From: Flavobacteriales bacterium
Lineage (GTDB): Bacteria > Bacteroidota > Bacteroidia > Flavobacteriales_D > Crocinitomicaceae
Direction of reading: 5' to 3'
Assembly (NCBI GenBank): GCA_947474675.1
Contig: CANJKA010000027.1
Location: forward strand, 1-38,441
DNA: 38,441 nucleotides
Shown piece after piece: positions 7,798 through 15,280 of this stretch (position 1 is its first letter; each line of letters opens with the position of its first letter). The notes beneath the pieces were generated by a model. That model was not told where the DNA came from, did not search any database, and worked only from the letters and a program-made list of their open reading frames with translations. The translations under genes and the position numbers were made by a program.

Positions 7798-7842
7798 TCA
7801 CATAAAGTGATTATTATTAAAGAAATTATTATAATTTATCAT
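7798..7842 (-). CDS. Asn-rich leader peptide 1 (distal)
   Basis: A 14-residue ORF reads MINYNNFFNNNHFM then TGA: six Asn codons in 14, three of them adjacent before the CAC codon. GGAAAG follows the stop by 2 nt. The start lies about 10 nt after the predicted transcription start. At base level it matches the Phe/Tyr leader at 6287-6334 (shared AATTTCTTT, TATCAC or AATCAC, CACTTTAnGTGA, TTATGTA), with Asn codons in place of Tyr codons. Confidence 0.86.
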   Translation of the reverse strand: MINYNNFFNNNHFM

Positions 7843-7858
7843 TTGTCGTTTTTTTTGT

Positions 7859-7866
7859 CAAATGTA
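7859..7866 (-). promoter_or_regulatory. Probable -7 promoter element of the asnA transcript
   Basis: The minus strand carries TACATTTG, a full match to TAnnTTTG, 16 nt before leader 1. The upstream T-rich region shows no clean TTG box at 17-23 nt. The stretch 7867-8040 holds nothing else that I can name. Confidence 0.5.
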
Positions 7867-8040
7867 TAACCATTTTATTTATAAAAAAAATAAAAATTCA
7901 ATTTAAAAAATAAATAATAAGTCAACAGAAAGTTTAAAACACTTGCAAATCAATATTTTAACAAATACATTTAAAGATATTTTATAGGACAAATAGACTC
8001 TTTTTCTACAAATAAAGCTTTTAATAGATTAAAAATGCAC

Positions 8041-8070
8041 AAAAAAAAAGCTGTCAAAAAAATGACAGCT
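8041..8070 (-). terminator. Intrinsic terminator after recQ
   Basis: AGCTGTCA (8063-8070, minus strand) pairs with TGACAGCT (8049-8056) over a 6-nt loop and is followed by eight U. It lies 27 nt beyond the recQ stop and insulates the asnA promoter. Confidence 0.9.
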
Positions 8071-8097
8071 CCGTATTTTTTAAAGAAATGATGGTGA

Positions 8098-10275
8098 TTA
8101 ATTTGCCATTTCACTCATAAACTTTATTCTCATTAATCTCAATTCTTCTTCCGAATAATCACCGTCAAATTCATGGTAGGCCATTTTTAAATCATCTGAT
8201 TCAGCGTCAGAAAAGTAATCATAGATCTCTTCTTGATTATCTCTATCTAAAATATCTTCAATATAGTAATTGATATTCACTCTGGTCCCTGAAGAAACAA
8301 TGGATTCAATTTCTTCAATTACCTCATCAATTGATTTCCCTAAAGCTCTACCAATATCTTCAAGCGGTAATTTTCTATCAATATTTTGAATTAATTGAAC
8401 CTTTAAAATTGATTTATTGACCAACGATTTCACCACTAAATCGTTTGGTCTTTCAATATCATTATCGATTACATAATTATTAATCAATTCAATAAATGGT
8501 AATCCATAACGAGATGCTTTCCCGTTTCCGACACCTTGAATATTCGTTAACTCATCAATGGTAATCGGATAATGAAAACACATATCAACCAGGGAAGGCT
8601 CTTGAAAAATTACAAAAGGAGGAATACTATTTTCTTTAGACAAAGATTTACGTAAATCAATCAACATTCCATACAAAGCTTCATCAAAAGCTCCACCTCC
8701 AACAGTTGCAATAGAAATATCATCATCTATCGAAGAATAATCATGTTCTTTAACAATAGTAAATGGAGTTGGATTTTTAATAAAATCATGCCCTTTGTCC
8801 GTTAATTTCATAATCCCATAAGACTCAATGTCTTTAGAAATATATCCATAAACTAAGGCTTGTCTAATTAAAGCATTCCAAAAATTCTCATCTTTCTCTT
8901 TTCCAATTCCAAAACGAGGTAATTGATCGTGTTTATAGCTTTTGATATCCGCAGTAACACTTCCTACTAAATAAGAACAATAATGTTTGTATTTTTGCAT
9001 TTCTTGAAGATCGATCAATGATTCAAGTAGCATTTGCATATATTCTTTCCCTTCACTTTTCTCTTTTGGATGGCGACAATTGTCACACAAACTACTACAC
9101 CGATGCTCTTCAAACTCTTCCCCGAAATAATGGAGTATAAATTTTCTTCTACATACTGATGTTTCAGCAAAAGAAACCATTTCATTCAATAATTGTTTAC
9201 CTATCTCTTGTTCAGCAACAGGTTTACCTTGAAGAAACTTTTCTAATTTTTCAATATCTTTGTAATTATAAAAAACTAAGCAATCCCCTTCACCTCCATC
9301 TCTTCCAGCTCTTCCTGTCTCTTGGTAATAACTTTCTAACGATTTTGGAATATCATGATGAATAACAAAACGAACATCAGGCTTATCAATCCCCATTCCA
9401 AAAGCAATAGTAGCAACAATAATAGAAGCATCCTCCATTAAAAACATGTCTTGGTGTTTCGCCCTCGTTGAAGCGTCCAACCCAGCATGATATGGTAAAG
9501 CATTAATCCCATTCACCTGAAGAAGTTCGGCAATTTCCTCTACCTTTTTACGACTCAAGCAATAAATAATACCACTTTTACCTTCTTTCGTTCTTATATA
9601 ACGTATAATTTCTTTTTCAACATCTTTTTTAGGACGAATTTCATAATATAAATTATCCCTATTAAACGAAGATTTAAAGACCTTTGCATCCAACATGTTC
9701 AAATTTTTCTGAATATCATATTGAACTTTAGGAGTTGCCGTTGCTGTAAGTGCAATAACAGGTACATCAGAAATTTTTTCAAAAATTTCACGTAATCTTC
9801 TATATTCAGGTCTAAAATCATGCCCCCACTCAGAAATACAATGAGCTTCATCAATTGCAAAGAAAGAAACATTTACAGAAGTTAGGAAAGCAATATTTTC
9901 AAGTTTGGTTAAAGATTCAGGTGCAACATACAACATTTTAGTTTTACCATCTTGTACATCCTTTTTGACTCTAGCTATTTCTGTCTTGGTTAAAGAAGAA
10001 TTTAAAAAATGAGCAATATTTTCATCATCACTAACGTTCCGAATAGCATCTACTTGATTTTTCATCAAAGCAATCAAAGGAGAAACTATTACTGCAGTCC
10101 CATCTAACAAAAGTGCAGGCAATTGATAGCACATCGATTTTCCTCCACCTGTAGGCATAATAACAAACGTATTATTCCCATTTAAAACATTTGTTATAAT
10201 ATCTTCTTGAGTCCCTTTAAAACTATCAAATCCAAAAAACTTACGTAACGCAACTTTTAAATTAAATTCAGCCAT
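8098..10275 (-). CDS. recQ: ATP-dependent DNA helicase RecQ
   Basis: A 3'-5' superfamily 2 helicase for recombination and fork repair. With ATG 10275 (MAEFNLKVALRKFFGF) it has 725 residues. Domains: helicase core with Walker A MPTGGGKS (about 40-47), IDEAHCISEWGHDFRPEYR (DEAH box with the aromatic-rich loop, about 141-159), ALTATAT, and motif VI YYQETGRAGRDG; a zinc-binding region with CRRK and CSSLCDNC; a winged-helix RQC region; and a C-terminal HRDC domain with ITIDELTNIQGVGNGKASRYG-like residues. A tail of about 100 residues follows. The frame is open 44 codons further upstream, but that part contains the promoter. Confidence 0.96.
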   Translation of the reverse strand: MAEFNLKVALRKFFGFDSFKGTQEDIITNVLNGNNTFVIMPTGGGKSMCYQLPALLLDGTAVIVSPLIALMKNQVDAIRNVSDDENIAHFLNSSLTKTEIARVKKDVQDGKTKMLYVAPESLTKLENIAFLTSVNVSFFAIDEAHCISEWGHDFRPEYRRLREIFEKISDVPVIALTATATPKVQYDIQKNLNMLDAKVFKSSFNRDNLYYEIRPKKDVEKEIIRYIRTKEGKSGIIYCLSRKKVEEIAELLQVNGINALPYHAGLDASTRAKHQDMFLMEDASIIVATIAFGMGIDKPDVRFVIHHDIPKSLESYYQETGRAGRDGGEGDCLVFYNYKDIEKLEKFLQGKPVAEQEIGKQLLNEMVSFAETSVCRRKFILHYFGEEFEEHRCSSLCDNCRHPKEKSEGKEYMQMLLESLIDLQEMQKYKHYCSYLVGSVTADIKSYKHDQLPRFGIGKEKDENFWNALIRQALVYGYISKDIESYGIMKLTDKGHDFIKNPTPFTIVKEHDYSSIDDDISIATVGGGAFDEALYGMLIDLRKSLSKENSIPPFVIFQEPSLVDMCFHYPITIDELTNIQGVGNGKASRYGLPFIELINNYVIDNDIERPNDLVVKSLVNKSILKVQLIQNIDRKLPLEDIGRALGKSIDEVIEEIESIVSSGTRVNINYYIEDILDRDNQEEIYDYFSDAESDDLKMAYHEFDGDYSEEELRLMRIKFMSEMAN

Positions 10276-10327
10276 TTCTAATGTATAATTAATGGTATTA
10301 TTAAATAGTAGTGAAATGTTGTTACTA

Positions 10328-10358
10328 CGAAAGTACGACATTAAAATCCGTATTACAA
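10328..10358 (-). promoter_or_regulatory. Promoter of recQ
   Basis: The minus strand reads TTG (10356-10358), 20 nt, TACTTTCG (10328-10335), a good fit to the Flavobacteria TTG-N(17-23)-TAnnTTTG promoter with TTTC for TTTG. It places the transcript start near 10320 and supports the recQ start at 10275. Confidence 0.6.
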
Positions 10359-10542
10359 TAGTATTATTTATTTTTTTTTGGATTTTCGATAGGTACTGTT
10401 TTAACAAAGATAGGAGCCTTTTTTATAGCTATTAAGCTTGTAAAGCAATTATTAAAATAAAATCAACTTAAAAAAAAGTGAAAAAATCTTAAAAAAACAC
10501 AATGGATTGACCTTGAAAAACAAATCATTCAAAACGATTCAT

Positions 10543-10550
10543 TAACTTTG
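10543..10550 (+). promoter_or_regulatory. -7 promoter element of the tatC operon
   Basis: TAACTTTG matches the TAnnTTTG box exactly. Only 8 nt separate it from the tatC ATG, so the transcript should start at or within a few bases of the start codon, that is with little or no leader. The nearest upstream TTG is 27 nt away, longer than usual. Confidence 0.5.
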
Positions 10551-10558
10551 TACCTGAT

Positions 10559-11353
10559 ATGAATACAGAAAAGAAAATGTCCTTTTTGGACCATTTAGAA
10601 GAATTAAGATGGAGACTTGTAAAGTGCTCTGTATCAATACTTGCCATTTCTGTCGTTATATGGTGGAATCAAGAATGGATAATGAACCACGTATTTCTTT
10701 CAATGGCTCATCCTGATTTCATCACCTTTAAATTTATGCACAAATATTTTGGTGTAGTTCCAGCTGATATTGTTCTAAACATGCAAAACATAGATCTATC
10801 TGGCCAATTCTCATACGCTTTAATGACAAGTATAATGGGGGGAGTCGTTTTTTCTTTCCCATATATATTTTACCAAATTTGGTCATTTGTTAAGCCAGGA
10901 TTAAAACAAAATGAAAAATCCATGGCTTCAGGAATCATATTCTATGTTAGTATTTTGTTTTTTCTAGGTATTGCTTTCGGCTATTTAATTGTTGCTCCTT
11001 TATGTGTTCAATTTTTCTCAACTTTTACGATGAGTTCTCAGATTGTTAATAGTCCAACTATTAGTTCTTATATGAGTATGATTTTATCTACAGTTTTTTA
11101 TACTGGTTTATTATTCCTTTTACCTGTGTTATCGTATTTGCTTTCAAAACTTGGTATTATAACAGCTGAATTTCTTCGTAAATATAGAAAACATGCAATA
11201 GTTGGCGTTTTAATAATTGCAGCAGCCATAACTCCTCCCGATTTAATTAGCCAAATTATTGTGGCTATTCCCATCATCCTTTTATATGAAATAGGTATTC
11301 TAGTTGTTGTGAGAGTAGAAAAAAACAAAAGAAAATTAGAGCAAACAACCTAA
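10559..11353 (+). CDS. tatC: Sec-independent protein translocase TatC
   Basis: Inner membrane core of the twin-arginine translocase, which binds the RR signal peptide and recruits TatA to move folded proteins. The 264-residue protein begins with the family's cytoplasmic SFLDHLEELRWRLVK and shows six hydrophobic segments, including IIFYVSILFFLGIAFGYLIV and the C-terminal pair VGVLIIAAAITPPDLISQII. The motif FxKPGL appears as FVKPGLKQNE. No tatA or tatB lies in the window. It is first in a plus-strand set: the next ORF starts 7 nt after its stop. Confidence 0.94.
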   Translation: MNTEKKMSFLDHLEELRWRLVKCSVSILAISVVIWWNQEWIMNHVFLSMAHPDFITFKFMHKYFGVVPADIVLNMQNIDLSGQFSYALMTSIMGGVVFSFPYIFYQIWSFVKPGLKQNEKSMASGIIFYVSILFFLGIAFGYLIVAPLCVQFFSTFTMSSQIVNSPTISSYMSMILSTVFYTGLLFLLPVLSYLLSKLGIITAEFLRKYRKHAIVGVLIIAAAITPPDLISQIIVAIPIILLYEIGILVVVRVEKNKRKLEQTT

Positions 11354-11360
11354 TGTAAAT

Positions 11361-13820
11361 ATGAAATCTTTAATAGTAATTTTTACATTTTTTCTAACTC
11401 TCCATTGTTTTAGCCAAACGACAACTGTTTATGGTACTATAAAAGATGGTTCAACTGGAGAAATCATTCCTTCCGCTAAAATTCAATTTTATCAATCTAA
11501 AATAGGCGTTTTGTCAGATAGTGTTGGTAATTATTTGCTTGAATCTTATTACGCAACAGATTCTATAATTATTAGTTATGCAGGCTATGTTACACAAATT
11601 TTCAAAATTACAAAAGATATAAAACAGGAAATAAACTGCTTTCTATTAGTTAAACAGACCGAAATAGAAGAATTTGTAATCAGGCCACCTGAAGAACCTT
11701 TCTCAACTATTATTCATAAAAGAGTTATTGCGAATAAAGACATTAATAACAAAGAAAAACTGTCTTCTTATGAATACGAACTTTACAATAAAATTCAATT
11801 AGACATTAATAATATTGGCGATAAATTTAATGAACGAGGAATCGTTAAGAAATTAGATCTCATTATGGATTATCTCGATTCTACAAATGACGGAGGAACC
11901 TATTTACCTGTAATATTAAGTGAAACTGTTTCTAATTATTATTTCAAAAACAATCCTAAAAGAAAAAAAGAAATAATTGAAGGAACCTATATAACTGGAA
12001 TTGAAAACTTAAAACTAGAAATGTTTGTTGGCGATATGTATTTAGATATAAATGTATATGATAACTACATTAATATTTTCAATAAGGCGTTTATTAGTCC
12101 AATTGCTAATTTTTCGAGAACTTTTTACAAATATTATATTGCCGACTCTTCTTTTATCGATAATCAATGGTGTTATAAATTGGTCTACAAACCTAAACGT
12201 TCAGGAGATCTCACTTTTGAAGGAGAAATGTGGATTCATGACACTACCTATGCCGTAAAACAAATTAATGGAGCGATCTCACCAGAAGCTAATATTAACT
12301 ATATACAAGATTTGTTTTTTGAACTTACGTTTAATATGGTTGCACCTGAAGTTTGGATGTTGACAAAAGAAGAAATGTTAGTTGATATAAAAATTCAAGA
12401 AAAATCTAAAGTTTATGGGTTTTTTGGACGAAAAAATTCAAGTAGAAAAAACTTTAAAATCAATCAAATACGGGATGATGATTTCTACAAGTCTAACAAC
12501 ACAGTTGAAATACAAACTGGTGCAAAAAATCGAGATGAAATCTTCTGGAAAGAACATAGGCACTCAAAACTATCAAATCAAGAAGAAGGAATAGGATTAA
12601 TGGTTGATTCTTTAAATAACTTGCCAATTTTCAAAACATTTAAAAAAATGTCGTACTTGGGCACTACAGGTTATTATCCCTTAGGGAAATTTGAAGTTGG
12701 GAATGTATCAAGTCTGTTTAGCGTTAACCCTGTAGAGCAATATAGATTTAGCATGGCTTTACGAACTTCAAATTATTTTTCAAAAAGATTGGAAATAGGT
12801 GGTAAAGTTGCTTTTGGAACTCGGGATGAAAAAATGAAATACAGCTTTTCTATAAGATATAATATTACACCCAAGAAAAGAGGAATGTTAACCACCTATT
12901 ATAATTATGACATTCAACAAATTGGACAATCTCCGAATGCGGCAACTGTAGGGTCAACATTTGGAACACTTTTCAGAACTGGACCATTAGATAAATTAAC
13001 ATTTGTAAAAAAAGCAGGATTTAATTTAGAAAAAGACATTAAAAAAGATTTAATACTCTATGGTGGATTTGAATGGAAAGAATATACACCACTTGGATTA
13101 GCAAATTATGTAAAATTCAATGAAAACACTTTACTTCAAGATACAATTAGAATCATCACAACGAGTGAATTTATTGCAAGAATTAGGTGGACAAAAGACG
13201 AAGAATTCATAGCTGGTGCTTTTGATAGATCAACTTTAACTTCAAGATATCCAATCTTTAGTTTACAAGGCATATTTGGTATAAAAGGATTATTTGGTGG
13301 TAATTATAACTATCAAAAAATTGAATTTCAGATGGATCACACACGTAAAATTGGTATATTAGGCCGAATTAAATACGGAGTCAATGCAGGATATGTTTTC
13401 GGCTCGACAGCATATCCGTTTTTAAAAGTACATGAAGGGAATCAATCCTATTGGCTTTCAACAACAACTTTTAACAAATTAAATTATTTCGAATTTATTT
13501 CAGATAAATATGTCGGAGGATATGTTGAACAACATTTCGGCGGTTTATTTTTTGATAGAATCCCTTATGTTAAAAAATTAAAATGGAGAATTGTATCGTC
13601 TGGAAGAATTACTTACGGCTCAATATCTTCAAGAAATACGAAAGAAATGCTTTTACCAACCTTCACAAAAACATTTGGTAAAACACCTTATGGAGAAGCT
13701 ACAATTGGAATCGAAAACATCTTCAAATTGGTTAGAATTGATGTCGTTTATAGACTATCTCATTTAGATCCAAATGTAAGTCCTTTTGGAATACGTGCTA
13801 GAATGACATTTAATTTCTAA
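11361..13820 (+). CDS. DUF5686 outer membrane protein with CarboxypepD_reg-like domain
   Basis: An 819-residue surface or outer membrane protein of a family typical of Bacteroidetes. Residues 1-19 are a signal peptide (MKSLIVIFTFFLTLHCFSQ). Residues about 22-105 form a carboxypeptidase-regulatory-like beta sandwich (VYGTIKDGSTGEIIPSAKI, LSDSVGNYLLES, IIISYAGYVTQ), as in TonB-dependent receptors but without plug and barrel. The rest is DUF5686, with many beta strands and a final RARMTFNF, whose terminal Phe suits a beta barrel inserted by Bam. Function unknown. It sits between tatC and lptB, so it is probably co-transcribed with envelope export genes. Confidence 0.85.
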   Translation: MKSLIVIFTFFLTLHCFSQTTTVYGTIKDGSTGEIIPSAKIQFYQSKIGVLSDSVGNYLLESYYATDSIIISYAGYVTQIFKITKDIKQEINCFLLVKQTEIEEFVIRPPEEPFSTIIHKRVIANKDINNKEKLSSYEYELYNKIQLDINNIGDKFNERGIVKKLDLIMDYLDSTNDGGTYLPVILSETVSNYYFKNNPKRKKEIIEGTYITGIENLKLEMFVGDMYLDINVYDNYINIFNKAFISPIANFSRTFYKYYIADSSFIDNQWCYKLVYKPKRSGDLTFEGEMWIHDTTYAVKQINGAISPEANINYIQDLFFELTFNMVAPEVWMLTKEEMLVDIKIQEKSKVYGFFGRKNSSRKNFKINQIRDDDFYKSNNTVEIQTGAKNRDEIFWKEHRHSKLSNQEEGIGLMVDSLNNLPIFKTFKKMSYLGTTGYYPLGKFEVGNVSSLFSVNPVEQYRFSMALRTSNYFSKRLEIGGKVAFGTRDEKMKYSFSIRYNITPKKRGMLTTYYNYDIQQIGQSPNAATVGSTFGTLFRTGPLDKLTFVKKAGFNLEKDIKKDLILYGGFEWKEYTPLGLANYVKFNENTLLQDTIRIITTSEFIARIRWTKDEEFIAGAFDRSTLTSRYPIFSLQGIFGIKGLFGGNYNYQKIEFQMDHTRKIGILGRIKYGVNAGYVFGSTAYPFLKVHEGNQSYWLSTTTFNKLNYFEFISDKYVGGYVEQHFGGLFFDRIPYVKKLKWRIVSSGRITYGSISSRNTKEMLLPTFTKTFGKTPYGEATIGIENIFKLVRIDVVYRLSHLDPNVSPFGIRARMTFNF

Positions 13821-13843
13821 CTTTACATTAAAAGTCCTTCAAT

Positions 13844-14572
13844 TTGAAATTACATACAAAAATCATTCAGAAAACATACAAAGGAAGACCTGTTGTAAAA
13901 GGTGTTACTATTGAAGTAAATCAAGGTGAAATTGTTGGTCTTTTAGGTCCTAATGGAGCTGGAAAAACAACATCATTCTATATGATTGTCGGTTTAGTAA
14001 AGCCTGATTCAGGAACTGTCTTTTTAGATGACGTTGATATTACTAATTATCCAATGTATCGCCGAGCTCAATTAGGAATAGGCTATTTACCGCAAGAAGT
14101 TTCCGTTTTTCGTAAACTTAGTGTAGAAGATAATATTCTTGCCATTCTTGAAATGACAGAATTGAAAAAACAAGAGAGGCTTGAAAGACTTGAGCAGTTG
14201 CTAGAAGAATTCAGCTTAACACATGTTCGAAAAAATTTGGGTCACTCTTTATCTGGTGGTGAAAAAAGAAGAACTGAAATCGCAAGAGCTCTGGCGACTA
14301 ATCCAAAATTTATTTTACTAGATGAACCATTTGCTGGTGTTGATCCAATTGCAGTTGAAGATATTCAAAGTATTATCGCAGACCTTAGAACAAAAAATAT
14401 TGGGATTTTAATTACTGATCACAATGTTCAAGAAACCTTATCTATAACTGATCGAGCTTATTTACTTTTTGAAGGTAATATTTTGAAAGCAGGTACTGCA
14501 GAAGAATTAGCCTCGGATGAACAAGTTAGAAAAGTATACTTAGGACAGAATTTCGAATTGCGAAAAAAATAA
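13844..14572 (+). CDS. lptB: LPS export ABC transporter ATP-binding protein LptB
   Basis: Cytoplasmic ATPase that powers lipopolysaccharide extraction by LptFG. The 242-residue protein has Walker [10 protein letters not shown] (35-43), Q-loop [12 protein letters not shown], signature LSGGEKRR (136-143), Walker [13 protein letters not shown] with D160/E161, and the switch His in TDHNVQE. The [18 protein letters not shown] segment is typical of LptB. The start codon is TTG (13844): it gives [20 protein letters not shown], which matches the usual N-terminus, and no nearer in-frame ATG exists. It lies 23 nt after the DUF5686 gene. Confidence 0.94.
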   Translation: MKLHTKIIQKTYKGRPVVKGVTIEVNQGEIVGLLGPNGAGKTTSFYMIVGLVKPDSGTVFLDDVDITNYPMYRRAQLGIGYLPQEVSVFRKLSVEDNILAILEMTELKKQERLERLEQLLEEFSLTHVRKNLGHSLSGGEKRRTEIARALATNPKFILLDEPFAGVDPIAVEDIQSIIADLRTKNIGILITDHNVQETLSITDRAYLLFEGNILKAGTAEELASDEQVRKVYLGQNFELRKK

Positions 14573-14655
14573 ATTCTTTTGGAGATTTTAAAAGCTATTT
14601 TTTTCTCTCAACGATATCATTAAACCGGATCAATACAATATAATTGGTTGGAAAT

Positions 14656-14685
14656 AAAAATGGTCACCTTAAGATGACCATTTTT
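14656..14685. terminator. Bidirectional terminator between lptB and the first small lipoprotein
   Basis: AAAAATGGTCA and TGACCATTTTT enclose a short CTTAAG-containing loop with one mismatch, giving a U-run in both directions. It can end both lptB (+) and the lipoprotein gene at 14703 (-). Confidence 0.85.
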
Positions 14686-14702
14686 GATTTTTTATAAAAG
14701 GC

Positions 14703-14846
14703 TTATTTTGAAGCTAAATCTGAATTATTTACCTGATTAACACTACCGTAAGCGTCACAATGACCAGCATTTGAAGTAGACTTACAAGAAGAAATAGCTA
14801 ATAATAAGCCTGTTACAGCAATCGCAATGCTCAATGTTTTTTTCAT
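14703..14846 (-). CDS. Tiny lipoprotein A (47 aa, GHCDAYGS family)
   Basis: The 47-residue product has a basic start (MKK), a hydrophobic run, and a lipobox LAISSC with the lipidated Cys at 21. The mature part is only 27 residues: KSTSNAGHCDAYGSVNQV then a short tail ending DLASK. It carries one further Cys at 30. It is a paralogue of the next gene, with the mature ends nearly identical. Each gene has its own terminator and leader region. Function unknown; I know of no characterised homologue. Too short for most gene callers. Confidence 0.8.
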   Translation of the reverse strand: MKKTLSIAIAVTGLLLAISSCKSTSNAGHCDAYGSVNQVNNSDLASK

Positions 14847-14877
14847 CCTTTTCTTATATTTTTTTATCGTTAAGTTT

Positions 14878-14907
14878 TAAATATATAAAGAAAAAACAAT
14901 TAAACAA
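14878..14907 (-). promoter_or_regulatory. Promoter of tiny lipoprotein A
   Basis: TTG (14905-14907), 19 nt, TATATTTA (14878-14885) on the minus strand, close to TTG-N-TAnnTTTG, about 32 nt before the ATG. Confidence 0.45.
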
Positions 14908-14949
14908 AATTAATAAACCTTTTTTTATAAGTGTTAAATTTTTGATCAG

Positions 14950-14975
14950 AAAAAAAGGTCATCCTAAGATGACCT
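14950..14975 (-). terminator. Terminator of tiny lipoprotein B
   Basis: AGGTCATC (14968-14975, minus strand) pairs with GATGACCT (14956-14963) over 4 nt, followed by six U. The stem sequence resembles that of the terminator at 14656-14685, so the duplication may have included the terminator. Confidence 0.85.
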
Positions 14976-15001
14976 AAATAGTTTAAAGAACGATCTATAA
15001 C

Positions 15002-15142
15002 TTATTTAGAAGCTAGATCAGTATTTTCAACTTGATTAACGCTTCCATAAGCGTCACAATGTCCACCTTTAGATGAACCACAAGATGTCAATACTGCTGA
15101 GAATACCAGTCCAATAATTGTCAATGTCAAAATTCTTTTCAT
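15002..15142 (-). CDS. Tiny lipoprotein B (46 aa, GHCDAYGS family)
   Basis: The 46-residue product starts MKRILTLTIIGLVF, has a lipobox AVLTSC with Cys at 21, and a 26-residue mature part GSSKGGHCDAYGSVNQV then ENTDLASK. It is a tandem paralogue of the gene at 14703: mature tails agree at nearly every position while the signal peptides differ, which argues for selection on the GHCDAYGS part. Function unknown. Confidence 0.8.
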   Translation of the reverse strand: MKRILTLTIIGLVFSAVLTSCGSSKGGHCDAYGSVNQVENTDLASK

Positions 15143-15229
15143 TTTTTCTAGTTAAATTATATTTATAACAGTTTATATTTGACAAACTTAAGACAAAAAA
15201 CTAGAAAAAACTAGATTAGTTATTAACAA

Positions 15230-15263
15230 TTGAAGTTATATAAATAAATAAATTGTAAATTTC
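15230..15263 (+). promoter_or_regulatory. Promoter of the Omp85-type gene
   Basis: TTG (15230-15232), 23 nt, TAAATTTC (15256-15263), followed by the ATG 17 nt later. This is at the long end of the accepted spacing. Confidence 0.4.
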
Positions 15264-15280
15264 GAAACGATTAAACTCTG

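Noticed and set aside
10275..10407. Longer recQ start at 10407
   Set aside because: The extension includes the TTG-N20-TACTTTCG promoter and is not part of known RecQ proteins.
15196..15215. AAAAAACTAG twice in direct order
   Set aside because: Ten-base direct repeat in AT-rich intergenic DNA; too short to support a function.
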